Shown here in pieces: positions 1 through 6,808 of a stretch of 20,973 bases of DNA (its first letter is position 1; each line of letters opens with the position of its first letter). Origin of the DNA: Candidatus Aenigmatarchaeota archaeon. Lineage in GTDB: Archaea > Aenigmatarchaeota > Aenigmatarchaeia > CG10238-14 > SpSt-28. Under the pieces are notes generated by a model. The model saw only the letters and a program-made list of their open reading frames with translations. It was not told the origin of the DNA and made no database searches. The translations under genes were made by a program, and so were the position numbers. The DNA lies in assembly GCA_021161995.1 (NCBI GenBank), contig JAGGZO010000028.1, positions 1 to 20,973 of the forward strand, in the 5' to 3' direction.

Positions 1-70
1 ACTTTAAGTAATTACATTAAAACAATTGTAAGTATTATAGAGCCGGAAAATAATTTATATGACCTTATTT

Positions 71-80
71 TTTATTTTAT
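71..80 (+). promoter_or_regulatory. TATA-like box of the acyl-CoA synthetase gene
   Basis: A TTTATTTTAT stretch is centred about 25 bp before the GTG start at 100. No Shine-Dalgarno precedes the start, so a leaderless transcript beginning at or near the start codon is the simplest reading. The rest of positions 1-99 shows no coding potential that I can support. Confidence 0.5.
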
Positions 81-99
81 CTAAAACAACAAATATTTT

Positions 100-1419
100 G
101 TGAGTCTAGAGAATTTCTTCAAACCAAAAAGCATTGCTGTAATAGGTGCTTCTAGGCATAAAGGAAAGATTGGTTACACCATATTCAAAAATCTTCTAAC
201 AAGATACGGAAAAAAAGTTTATCCTATAAACCCAAAAGCAAAATCCATCCTAGGAGTGAAATGTTATCCTAGTGTACTAAGCATTAAAGAAAGGATAGAC
301 CTAGCTATAATAGCTGTCCCAGCTAAAATAGTTCCTTTGGTGCTAGAGGAATGCGGAAAAAAAGGTATAAAGAACGTTGTTATAATAACCGCAGGCTTTT
401 CTGAAGTTGGAAACGAAGCAGGAGAAGAAAAACTGATTAAAATAGCAAACAAATATGACATAAGGTTTATAGGACCCAATACTCTTGGTATATTGGATAA
501 CTATTCCAACTTAGACTGTATCTTTGTACCAGAAGAAAAAATGAAAAGACCTAAAAAAGGGAACATCTCGTTTATCAGTCAATCTGGTGCGTTAGCAGTA
601 GCTTTACTAGATCAGGTAGCAAAAGAAGGGTATGGTATTTCTAAGTTTATTAGTTATGGCAATGCAACGCAAACTGATGAAAGCGACCTAATAGAATTTT
701 TGGCTAAAGACAAAAACACAAAAGTAATTGCTTGGTATGTAGAAGGTATAAAAAATGCAAAGAAACTGATGAAAATTCTGAAGAAAGTTAAAAAACCAAC
801 AATAGCAATAAAGGGCGGCAAAACAGAAGAAGGTAAAAAAGCTGCTTTATCTCATACAGGTTCGCTGGCTGGAAGTTATGAGATATACAAAGGTTTCTTT
901 AAGCAGTTTGGAATAATTGAAGTCGAAAATCTAAGAGAATTATTTTTAGCGGCTAAAGCATTGGAATACTATGGTAAGAATAACGGCAAGAGGATTGGAA
1001 TCATAACTAACGGAGGTGGTTTCGGTATATTAACTACAGACAAAGTTTCTACACTAAAATTAAAAATGGCTGAATTTTCTGAAAAAACAAAAAAATCTTT
1101 AGAGAAAAAACTTGGTTACATGATCAATATAAGAAATCCTTTGGATTTACTGGGTGATGCTACAACAGATAGGTATAAGATTGCGTTGGATACACTAATG
1201 AAAGATAAAAACGTTGATATGATCATAATGGTTCTGATTTCTCAATTACCAACGTTAGAAAAACTAAAATCTATATTTGAAGGAATTAAAATCAGGAAGC
1301 CAGTGTTGTTAGTGAGCGATTGCGAAAACAAAGAAATCAAACAAATTGAGAAAAAGTATAGAATACCATGTTTCAGTTATCCTGAAGATGCTGTGATTGC
1401 TGCTAAAGCTATTGCTTAA
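100..1419 (+). CDS. Acyl-CoA (acetyl-CoA) synthetase, ADP-forming, alpha subunit
   Basis: This protein of 439 residues is the CoA-binding/ligase half of ADP-forming acyl-CoA synthetase, which converts an acyl-CoA, ADP and phosphate to the free acid, CoA and ATP in the cytoplasm. The N-terminal Rossmann CoA-binding domain carries the glycine-rich turn VIGAS (residues 14-18), followed by two succinyl-CoA-ligase-like domains. His252 in the LSHTGSLAG motif matches the histidine that is phosphorylated in the family. The length is close to that of separate alpha subunits and lacks the ATP-grasp beta part; no beta gene lies in this window. The start is GTG with no ribosome binding site and a TATA-like box 25 bp upstream. 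It converges on the iorAB-ferredoxin operon, sharing a TTAA at 1416-1419 that gives the stop codon on both strands. Substrate preference (acetyl, branched or aryl) cannot be read from the sequence, but the neighbour suggests aryl-CoA. Confidence 0.9.
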   Translation: MSLENFFKPKSIAVIGASRHKGKIGYTIFKNLLTRYGKKVYPINPKAKSILGVKCYPSVLSIKERIDLAIIAVPAKIVPLVLEECGKKGIKNVVIITAGFSEVGNEAGEEKLIKIANKYDIRFIGPNTLGILDNYSNLDCIFVPEEKMKRPKKGNISFISQSGALAVALLDQVAKEGYGISKFISYGNATQTDESDLIEFLAKDKNTKVIAWYVEGIKNAKKLMKILKKVKKPTIAIKGGKTEEGKKAALSHTGSLAGSYEIYKGFFKQFGIIEVENLRELFLAAKALEYYGKNNGKRIGIITNGGGFGILTTDKVSTLKLKMAEFSEKTKKSLEKKLGYMINIRNPLDLLGDATTDRYKIALDTLMKDKNVDMIIMVLISQLPTLEKLKSIFEGIKIRKPVLLVSDCENKEIKQIEKKYRIPCFSYPEDAVIAAKAIA

Positions 1420-1604
1420 TCTTCTTCCACTATTATTGCTTGCACCGCACACATGCTTGCAACTTCTTTTATCTTCTCTACTGGCGCTCCCTTAGGATTC
1501 TTTACGCTAGCTTTGCCTTTTTTAAACTCAAAGACCTCTGGCAACATTGAAACGCATAGTCCACAGCCAATACACTTTTTTCTATCCACGCTTACTTTTA
1601 CCAT
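1416..1604 (-). CDS. Small ferredoxin, single [4Fe-4S]
   Basis: A 62-residue electron carrier. Cys11, Cys14 and Cys17 in CIGCGLC plus Cys52 near the C terminus make one four-cysteine [4Fe-4S] site of the kind found in monocluster archaeal ferredoxins; the second-cluster cysteines are absent. The start codon overlaps the end of iorB by 23 bp, and a very strong Shine-Dalgarno (AGGAGGGGTG, at 1611-1620) sits inside the iorB reading frame, which settles this start. Being third in the iorA-iorB operon, it is most simply the electron acceptor of that oxidoreductase. Alternatively it may serve as a tightly bound subunit, because IorA here appears to lack one of its own clusters. Its stop overlaps the stop of the convergent acyl-CoA synthetase gene. 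Confidence 0.9.
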   Translation of the reverse strand: MVKVSVDRKKCIGCGLCVSMLPEVFEFKKGKASVKNPKGAPVEKIKEVASMCAVQAIIVEED

Positions 1605-2193
1605 CTTCTACACCCCTCCTAAATACATTCAGATTTTGCCCTATAATAGCATCTTTACCAGCAAATCTTTCTCTTATAGCATTCTCAAAATTTCCTGGTG
1701 AAATCTCTAGTAAGCCATAACCAATTGCGAACCCAGCCATGTATATGTTTGTTGCTATTGTATTACCAGTTATTTCTTTCACTTTATTGCTAGCATCGAC
1801 CCAAATTATATTTGAAGTAAATCTTTTCAATCGCTCTTCTATGAACGAAAGCTCTGGGTATTTTTTCATCTCTATTGTTAAGCTTATCGGAGCGATTTTG
1901 AATGTGTTTATCAAGTAAACAGTTTTCTTGCTGGCATACTTAACTACTCTCAACGCCTCTAAGGGCTCCAAAGAGATTATTGAATCAGCGTCTCCTTCCA
2001 TTACTAGAGAAGAATTTATCTTTTCACCAAACCTCAAATGAGTCTCCAATGCACCATATCTTTGGGATAAACCATGAACCTCTGCTGTTTTCACCTCATA
2101 GCCTTGAAGCATAGCAGCGTTTGCTAGCAAGTCTAGTAATGTTAGTATACCCTGACCTCCTACTCCATTTATTATTACATTCTTTTCATTCAT
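1582..2193 (-). CDS. iorB: Indolepyruvate:ferredoxin oxidoreductase beta subunit
   Basis: A 203-residue gamma-domain subunit of the 2-oxoacid:ferredoxin oxidoreductase family. The N-terminal GVGGQGILT motif (residues 10-18) and the later HGLSQRYG segment are diagnostic of the family; together with IorA it oxidatively decarboxylates aryl pyruvates to aryl-acetyl-CoA and reduces ferredoxin. It starts with ATG in an ATGA overlap with iorA (2190-2193) and has a GGTGG Shine-Dalgarno in the iorA tail, so the two are translationally coupled. The length is normal for the family. The C-terminal basic tail is encoded in the region that overlaps the ferredoxin start. Substrate assignment to indolepyruvate comes from family similarity; related 2-oxoacids are possible. 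Confidence 0.9.
   Translation of the reverse strand: MNEKNVIINGVGGQGILTLLDLLANAAMLQGYEVKTAEVHGLSQRYGALETHLRFGEKINSSLVMEGDADSIISLEPLEALRVVKYASKKTVYLINTFKIAPISLTIEMKKYPELSFIEERLKRFTSNIIWVDASNKVKEITGNTIATNIYMAGFAIGYGLLEISPGNFENAIRERFAGKDAIIGQNLNVFRRGVEDGKSKRG
1611..1620 (-). promoter_or_regulatory. Strong Shine-Dalgarno of the ferredoxin gene
   Basis: The minus strand reads AGGAGGGGTG seven bases before the ferredoxin ATG. It lies within the 3' coding end of iorB, so translation of ferredoxin from the shared transcript is probably high and partly independent of iorB. Confidence 0.75.
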
Positions 2194-4061
2194 TTTTCCA
2201 CCTTTGCTCTAACAGCTTGCGGACAAACCTGGAAACATAAGCCACAACCCCAACACAAATCTTGGTCTATGTAAACGTTGCCGTTTTCATCCATTTGGAT
2301 AGCTGGGCAACCTATCTTCATCAATTTTTCTTTACACTCTTCTACCTGATTTGCAACGTAGAACTTAGGTATCTTCAAATCTTTACTCATCAATCTTCTT
2401 ACCATCGCCAATCTACATTCAGCCCTGGAAACAATCACCCATTGTTCATTGCTAGCTAAAGCCTTTCTGAAAACTTCAATAGCTTCTTTTAAGTTGTATG
2501 GATTTATCACAGCAACATTCTTATAGCCAAATGCCTTTGCTATTTCTTCTATTTTAACACCGCCAACTTTTTCACCCATGGCATTAACATCACTACCTGG
2601 ATTTGGCTGTTGACCTGTCATGGCAGTATAGCTATTATCCAAAACTACTGTAATCAAGTTAGAATTGTTGAATCTAGCGTTTAGTAATTGCGGCATGCCA
2701 GCATGGTAAAACGTACCATCACCAATGAAAGCAACTACCTTTTGGTTTTCTACTGATTTAGCTATACCATGAGAAACTCCTAAACCAGCACCCATATCTA
2801 TGATGAAATCTGCTAGTTGATATGGTGGGTTAATAGCCAACATGTAACATCCTATATCTCCACCAATAACGACATCTTCTCTTCTTAAGCCAAGTTCTTC
2901 CATCGCAACTTTGAACGCATAATAAGTTGATCTATGTGGACAACCTGGACAGAAAGTTGGAAATCTTTTTGGAACCTCTATATTCTTGTATTTTTCTTTT
3001 CTCAAAGAGAAATCAAACCTACTAATGTTATAGATTTTTTGCAGTGCATTTATAACATGTTCTACTCTCAGCTCACCAACACCAGTGATCGAATCTTTAC
3101 CATGTATTTCTTTCTGTATGTTAAACTCCTTTACAACTAACTTAACTTTTCTCTCTAAATAATCATCTAGTTCCTCAACAACCAAAACAACGTCTTTATC
3201 TTTTATAAACTCAGCAATCATCTTTTTGGGTTCAGGATTAGCCATGCTTATTTTTAGTATACTTGGATTGACACCAAACTTTTTACAAGCTTCTTTTACA
3301 TAGTGATATGAGACACCACTAGTTATGATACCAATATTATCAGAACCCTCTTCTATTCTGTTTAGATAACCTAGTTTTTCGCTAACTTCTTCTCTTATTT
3401 TTTCTAGTTTTTCCAAAACCATTCTTTTTAGTTCGAGTATGTGAGGTGGTAGATTGTTAAATCTTTCCCAATCTCTCTGAAATCTACCTTTCTTGCTCTT
3501 ACTCTTTATTTCATCTAACTCAACAGGCATTTTTGTGTGTGATACTCTTGTAGTAAGTCTTAGAAACACTGGAGTTTTGTATTTTTCAGACATTTCAAAA
3601 GCCAACTTTGTAAAATCTTTTGTCTCTTGCGGATCGCTAGGTTCAATCATCGGTATTTTAGCAATCTCAGCATACCATCTACTATCCTGCTCACTTTGTG
3701 CAGAACTCCAACAGCTTGGATCATCTGCAACAGCTATAACCATGGGCGAAGCTTGCAAATACACAATAGGCATGAAAGTATCGCTAGCAACATTCAATCC
3801 AAAATGCTTAAAAGCCACAATCGATTTCAAACCAGAAAATGCTGCACCAGCTGCTGTTTCTATTGCAACCTTTTCGTTCACAGAATACTCAAAATATATC
3901 CCTACATCTTTTGCTATTTTATAAAAGGTATTTCCTATTTCACTCGCTGGTGTACCTGGAAACGTAGTAGCAAACTCTACTCCCGCTTCTAAAGCACCTC
4001 TAACAACGGCTTCATTACCGAGCAGAATAACCTTTTTATTTCCAGATTCAAGAACTCTCAT
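2190..4061 (-). CDS. iorA: Indolepyruvate:ferredoxin oxidoreductase alpha subunit
   Basis: A 623-residue thiamine-diphosphate enzyme subunit. In order it shows the N-terminal pyrimidine-binding domain (GNEAVVRGALEAGVEF, with FPGTPASEI), the middle domain, the CPGCPHR motif at Cys371-Arg377, the thiamine-diphosphate/Mg motif GDG (447-449) with Asn476, and a C-terminal ferredoxin segment. That segment has one complete CxxCxxCxxxCP site (Cys603, 606, 609, 613). The preceding site, which in IorA as I remember it has four cysteines ending in GCPAI, keeps only Cys576 and Cys585. With IorB it should convert aryl pyruvates to aryl-acetyl-CoA, CO2 and reduced ferredoxin. It heads the operon; no Shine-Dalgarno is visible and a TATA-like box lies about 28 bp upstream. 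The operon has its own ferredoxin as third gene. Confidence 0.93.
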   Translation of the reverse strand: MRVLESGNKKVILLGNEAVVRGALEAGVEFATTFPGTPASEIGNTFYKIAKDVGIYFEYSVNEKVAIETAAGAAFSGLKSIVAFKHFGLNVASDTFMPIVYLQASPMVIAVADDPSCWSSAQSEQDSRWYAEIAKIPMIEPSDPQETKDFTKLAFEMSEKYKTPVFLRLTTRVSHTKMPVELDEIKSKSKKGRFQRDWERFNNLPPHILELKRMVLEKLEKIREEVSEKLGYLNRIEEGSDNIGIITSGVSYHYVKEACKKFGVNPSILKISMANPEPKKMIAEFIKDKDVVLVVEELDDYLERKVKLVVKEFNIQKEIHGKDSITGVGELRVEHVINALQKIYNISRFDFSLRKEKYKNIEVPKRFPTFCPGCPHRSTYYAFKVAMEELGLRREDVVIGGDIGCYMLAINPPYQLADFIIDMGAGLGVSHGIAKSVENQKVVAFIGDGTFYHAGMPQLLNARFNNSNLITVVLDNSYTAMTGQQPNPGSDVNAMGEKVGGVKIEEIAKAFGYKNVAVINPYNLKEAIEVFRKALASNEQWVIVSRAECRLAMVRRLMSKDLKIPKFYVANQVEECKEKLMKIGCPAIQMDENGNVYIDQDLCWGCGLCFQVCPQAVRAKVEK

Positions 4062-4082
4062 AGTAATCTAATTAGCTAGCAA

Positions 4083-4095
4083 TAAAATAAATATA
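4083..4095 (-). promoter_or_regulatory. TATA-like box of the iorA operon
   Basis: On the minus strand TATATTTATTTTA is centred about 28 bp before the iorA ATG at 4061. The start lacks a Shine-Dalgarno, in keeping with a leaderless or very short-leader mRNA. Confidence 0.5.
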
Positions 4096-4111
4096 TTGTT
4101 CCATAGTATGT

Positions 4112-4121
4112 AGTCTAGACT
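4112..4121. repeat. Palindrome AGTCTAGACT upstream of iorA
   Basis: A perfect 10-bp palindrome lies about 17 bp upstream of the iorA TATA-like box and touches the stop codon of the small ORF at 4121-4252. Its 8-bp core GTCTAGAC recurs in a 14-bp palindrome before the gene at 17458. It may be an operator, but this is inference. Confidence 0.35.
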
Positions 4122-4252
4122 CAAAGCTTCCTTAGGTCCTTTAAAAATCTTTTAATTGTATTTATAACCTGATGATCATCTACCTTCAAAATTTTTGCAA
4201 CTTCTCTAAGAATTTTTTCTCTTTTTTTAAGTCTGATAAACTCTTCTTGCAT
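4121..4252 (-). CDS. Small hypothetical protein, 43 residues, helical and basic
   Basis: A short frame between endonuclease III and iorA, on the same strand as both. It starts MQEEFIRLKKREKILR and contains the segment VAKILKVDDHQVINTIKRF before a basic end LKDLRKL. The pattern of hydrophobic residues fits two or three amphipathic helices with a turn at VDDH, resembling a minimal helix-turn-helix, and the charge suits nucleic-acid binding. A TATA-like box lies 20-29 bp before its ATG, so it could be a leaderless gene of its own; it could also be read through from nth, which ends 35 bp upstream. I do not recognise a family. The support is frame integrity, sensible composition, and the fact that it fills an otherwise unexplained 226-bp gap. 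Confidence 0.5.
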   Translation of the reverse strand: MQEEFIRLKKREKILREVAKILKVDDHQVINTIKRFLKDLRKL

Positions 4253-4271
4253 AGTTATATCATTCTAAAAT

Positions 4272-4281
4272 CAAAAATAAA
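4272..4281 (-). promoter_or_regulatory. TATA-like box before the 43-residue ORF
   Basis: The minus strand reads TTTATTTTTG centred about 25 bp before the ATG at 4252. It falls in the 35-bp spacer after the nth stop codon. Confidence 0.35.
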
Positions 4282-4287
4282 TGATTA

Positions 4288-4938
4288 TTAAATGCCTATT
4301 TTCGGACATAGATTTTTTAATGGACATTCATTACACAAAGGTCTCTTTGGTTTACAAACGGTTTGACCAAATGCTACAAAAATCTTGTTATACTTTCGTT
4401 TTAGTTCTTCAGGTATTATTTTATCTAGCACCCTATCTGTTTCACTCGGTGTTTTTGTTTTCACAATACCCAATCTGTTACTTATCCTATGAACATGAAC
4501 GTCTACAGCTATGAACGGTTTTCTATAAGCTTCTGCCAAAATTACCTTCGCTATTTTATTACCAACACCAGGGAGTTTGACTAGCTCTTCTAACTGATTA
4601 GGGAGATTTCCACTATACCTTTTAACTATTATCTCAGCTGTTTTTTTCAGGTTTTTTGCCTTTTGCCTGTAGAAACCAACACCATAAATTAACTTTTCTA
4701 TCTCTTTTTGAGACAAGCTCAATATATCTTTAAAGTTACTGACTCTCTTGAATAAACGTTTACAGACTTTAACTGTAGTTTCGTCCTTTGTCCTAGAACT
4801 GAGAAATGCTAGTATGAATATTTTAAATGGGTCGTTTTCGATTATTAACTCCTTCCTGAAGACGGGTGCTTTTCTTTTCCTAGCCTCCTTTTCCATTAAA
4901 TATAGAACCTTTTTAACAAAGCTTTTATCAAAATTCAT
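4288..4938 (-). CDS. nth: Endonuclease III-like DNA glycosylase/AP lyase
   Basis: A 216-residue base-excision repair enzyme that removes oxidised pyrimidines and nicks the abasic site. The helix-hairpin-helix LPGVGNKIA carries the catalytic lysine Lys128, and the catalytic aspartate is Asp146 in VDVHVHRI. The C-terminal [4Fe-4S] loop is complete: Cys195-x6-Cys202-x2-Cys205-x5-Cys211. The length matches the family. The ATG at 4938 has no Shine-Dalgarno; an ATAATATA element (plus-strand spelling, 4960-4967) gives a TATA box on this strand about 26 bp upstream, fitting a leaderless mRNA. It is divergent from the ATP-cone nuclease gene with only 32 bp between starts, so the two promoters must overlap. 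Confidence 0.93.
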   Translation of the reverse strand: MNFDKSFVKKVLYLMEKEARKRKAPVFRKELIIENDPFKIFILAFLSSRTKDETTVKVCKRLFKRVSNFKDILSLSQKEIEKLIYGVGFYRQKAKNLKKTAEIIVKRYSGNLPNQLEELVKLPGVGNKIAKVILAEAYRKPFIAVDVHVHRISNRLGIVKTKTPSETDRVLDKIIPEELKRKYNKIFVAFGQTVCKPKRPLCNECPLKNLCPKIGI

Positions 4939-4959
4939 AATTTTTGTTCATTTCCAACA

Positions 4960-4967
4960 ATAATATA
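4960..4967 (-). promoter_or_regulatory. TATA box of nth in the divergent spacer
   Basis: The minus strand reads TATATTAT 22-29 bp before the nth ATG. The spacer to the divergent ATG at 4971 is 32 bp, so transcription factor binding for one gene would occlude the start region of the other. Confidence 0.5.
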
Positions 4968-4970
4968 TTC

Positions 4971-5807
4971 ATGATATACGTCAGAAAAGCAAATGGTCAA
5001 CTACAACCTTTTACTCGAGATAAAATAGTGAGAACTTGTTTGAGATTAAGAGCTCCGCTGGATGTAGCCGAAGAAATTGCCGGTAAACTAGAAAAAGAAG
5101 TGTATAACGGAATGAGAACTGATGAAATCTTAAGAAGAATTTATAACTTGCTAGCGGAATACAACAAAGTATACTTGCTCCATAAAGACCTTAGAAAAGC
5201 CGTAAGTGAAATGAAGTCTGCCCCTGATTTTGAGGTTCTAGTGAATGAATTGATGAGAGCTGAAGGTTATAGTACAGAAATGAACAGAATAGTGAGAGGT
5301 AAATGCACTTCTCATGAAGTTGATGTCTTTGCATACAAAGATAATGAAAGGTATATGGTTGAGGTCAAACACCATGAAGATCCGCACTACTACATAGGAA
5401 AATCCATTCCCTTACAATACTGGGCAACAATGGTAGACATAAACGAAGGTACTTATAAAAACTACAAACTCATTATCGTTTCTAACAGCAAGTATTCAGA
5501 TCATGCAGTTCAATATGCAAAATGCAGAGGAATAAAATTGATAGGTTGGAGTTATCCTCCTAGCAACAGCTTAGAAAAACTAATAGAAAAATACAGGCTA
5601 CATCCAATAACATATCTAAAAAGTACAAACTCATTCGAGTTAGATGAATTTTCCAAATTAAGAATAGTAACTCTAAAGGATCTAGCCAACTATAGCATAA
5701 ATGAATTAGCCAGAAGATCCTTACTAAAAAAGGATAGACTAGAAGAATTACAAATAATGGCAAAGAAAATATTGGAATTTATAGAAAAAAATGAACAGGG
5801 TGCATAG
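4971..5807 (+). CDS. ATP-cone domain fused to Mrr-like PD-(D/E)xK nuclease
   Basis: A 278-residue protein when the ATG at 4971 is taken as start; the frame reaches a TTG at 4944, but the ATP-cone consensus begins at MIYVRKANGQLQPF. Residues 1-85 form an ATP-cone, the nucleotide-sensing domain known from ribonucleotide reductases and NrdR. Residues 87-195 look like an Mrr/restriction-endonuclease-like fold: FEVLVNELM helix with Glu88, HEVDVFA with Asp118, and MVEVKHH with Glu131 and Lys133, giving D...ExK. A C-terminal helical segment (about 230-270) resembles a helix-hairpin-helix or SAM-like DNA-binding tail. The catalytic residues look intact. No methyltransferase or specificity gene is adjacent, so an ordinary restriction-modification role is unlikely; the partner across the divergent promoter is a repair enzyme. 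The combination is known in archaea as far as I recall, but its role is unclear to me. Confidence 0.8.
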   Translation: MIYVRKANGQLQPFTRDKIVRTCLRLRAPLDVAEEIAGKLEKEVYNGMRTDEILRRIYNLLAEYNKVYLLHKDLRKAVSEMKSAPDFEVLVNELMRAEGYSTEMNRIVRGKCTSHEVDVFAYKDNERYMVEVKHHEDPHYYIGKSIPLQYWATMVDINEGTYKNYKLIIVSNSKYSDHAVQYAKCRGIKLIGWSYPPSNSLEKLIEKYRLHPITYLKSTNSFELDEFSKLRIVTLKDLANYSINELARRSLLKKDRLEELQIMAKKILEFIEKNEQGA

Positions 5808-5830
5808 TCCGAAAAATCGGATTTTTCCGA
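5808..5830 (+). terminator. Overlapping inverted repeats: terminator and/or operator
   Basis: Directly after the stop codon the sequence reads TCCGA-A4-TCGGA-T4-TCCGA. The first two units form a 5-bp stem followed by a run of five T, which resembles an intrinsic terminator; the last two units can form the alternative hairpin. The three 5-mers recur every 9 bp in alternating orientation and end just before the TATA-like box of the abrB operon, so the same element could bind a dimeric regulator. Confidence 0.5.
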
Positions 5831-5834
5831 AATC

Positions 5835-5847
5835 TATTTATTTTTAT
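5835..5847 (+). promoter_or_regulatory. TATA-like box of the abrB-ABC operon
   Basis: TATTTATTTTTAT is centred about 24 bp before the ATG at 5865, and no Shine-Dalgarno precedes that ATG. It starts 5 bp after the inverted repeats at 5808-5830. Confidence 0.5.
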
Positions 5848-5864
5848 CGGTACTTGGATAACAT

Positions 5865-6122
5865 ATGGGAAAAAAGAAAAACAAACAACCCTTTATTTCA
5901 AAAATAATAAAAGTTGGTAGGAGGGGGGAAATAATAATACCAAAAGAGATCAGAGAGCTCATAGACATAAAGAAAGGTGATGAAATTTTCATCATGGGCA
6001 TTAAATCTAAGGAATCTGGTTTCTTCAGATCTGGAAGAATAATAATAACAAAAACTGATGAAATTGTTGACATAATGGATAAAATTTTAGGACCATTGAT
6101 GAAAAGGGTGAGAAAGAGATGA
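5865..6122 (+). CDS. AbrB/SpoVT-type DNA-binding regulator
   Basis: An 85-residue protein with a swapped-hairpin AbrB domain: a basic N terminus (GKKKNKQPF), then ISKIIKVGRRGEIIIPKEIRELIDIKKGDEIFIMG, the classic pattern of the family in which a beta-strand is followed by the RGEIIIPKEIR turn. Such proteins bind DNA as dimers. It is the first gene of a four-gene operon and overlaps the ABC ATPase gene by ATGA at 6119-6122, so it most likely controls the transporter operon, and possibly itself, through the repeats at 5808-5830. The residues after 50 form a short helical tail rather than a second domain. No toxin partner is present, which argues against an antitoxin role. Confidence 0.85.
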   Translation: MGKKKNKQPFISKIIKVGRRGEIIIPKEIRELIDIKKGDEIFIMGIKSKESGFFRSGRIIITKTDEIVDIMDKILGPLMKRVRKR

Positions 6123-6808
6123 GAAAGAAAAAAATCGTTGTGGAATGCAAAAATGTAACTAAAATTTATAATCTGGGCAAAGATAATGAAACTGTTGGCG
6201 TAAAGAATATAAATCTAAAAATTTACAACGGAGAAAAAATCGTAATTTTAGGTCCTTCCGGTTCAGGGAAGAGTACACTACTACATTTAATAGGACTGAT
6301 TGACAAACCAACAAAAGGAAAAATAACAATCAACGGTAAAGATGTTTCAAAAATGTCAGACGATGAAATGGCAATGATAAGACGAGAAAAGATAGGTTTT
6401 GTATTTCAATTCTTTCAATTAATACCAAGTTTAAATGCGATAGAAAATGTGCTATTACCAATGGTTCTAGCAGGAAGAAGAGACGAAAGCAGGGCATTAG
6501 AACTACTAAAAATGGTTGGGTTAGAAAAAAGAATTAAACACTTTCCAAACCAATTATCTGGTGGGGAGCAACAAAGAGTTGCTATTGCTAGAGCGCTGGC
6601 AAACGACCCAGAAATAATAATTGCAGATGAACCTACCGGCAATCTGGACTCAAAAACAGGTTATCAGATAGTAAAAATTTTAGATTCACTAAACAAAAAA
6701 TTTGGAAAAACCCTTATAATAGTTACTCATAATAGAGAATTAACTGACATTGCACGTAGAGTTGTTCACATACGTGATGGTAAAATAATTAAAGAGGTGA
6801 GAAAATGA
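6119..6808 (+). CDS. ABC transporter ATP-binding protein, LolD/MacB type
   Basis: A 229-residue ATPase that should drive the permease encoded two genes downstream. Walker A is GPSGSGKST (45-53), the Q-loop glutamine is Gln97, the signature is LSGGE (146-150), Walker B is IIIADE (166-171) and the H-loop histidine is His204. The FQFFQLIPSLNAIENV stretch and the DEPTGNLDSKTG segment place it in the LolD/MacB/FtsE group. All catalytic motifs are intact. The start overlaps abrB by ATGA and is preceded by GGGTGAG, and its end overlaps the next gene by ATGA. Such systems are mechanotransmission machines rather than classical importers. The substrate is unknown. Confidence 0.92.
   Translation: MRKKKIVVECKNVTKIYNLGKDNETVGVKNINLKIYNGEKIVILGPSGSGKSTLLHLIGLIDKPTKGKITINGKDVSKMSDDEMAMIRREKIGFVFQFFQLIPSLNAIENVLLPMVLAGRRDESRALELLKMVGLEKRIKHFPNQLSGGEQQRVAIARALANDPEIIIADEPTGNLDSKTGYQIVKILDSLNKKFGKTLIIVTHNRELTDIARRVVHIRDGKIIKEVRK

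Noticed and set aside
3493..3924. 143-codon frame on the plus strand opposite iorA
   Set aside because: It lies wholly within the well-supported iorA gene, its protein has no recognisable pattern, and it is explained by low stop frequency in the antisense frame.
4944..4970. TTG start that would add nine residues to the ATP-cone nuclease
   Set aside because: The ATP-cone consensus begins at the ATG at 4971 and the added residues are low-complexity with no ribosome binding site.
5865..6122. AbrB-type protein as an antitoxin
   Set aside because: No VapC/PIN or other toxin gene is adjacent; it is translationally coupled to an ABC transporter operon instead.
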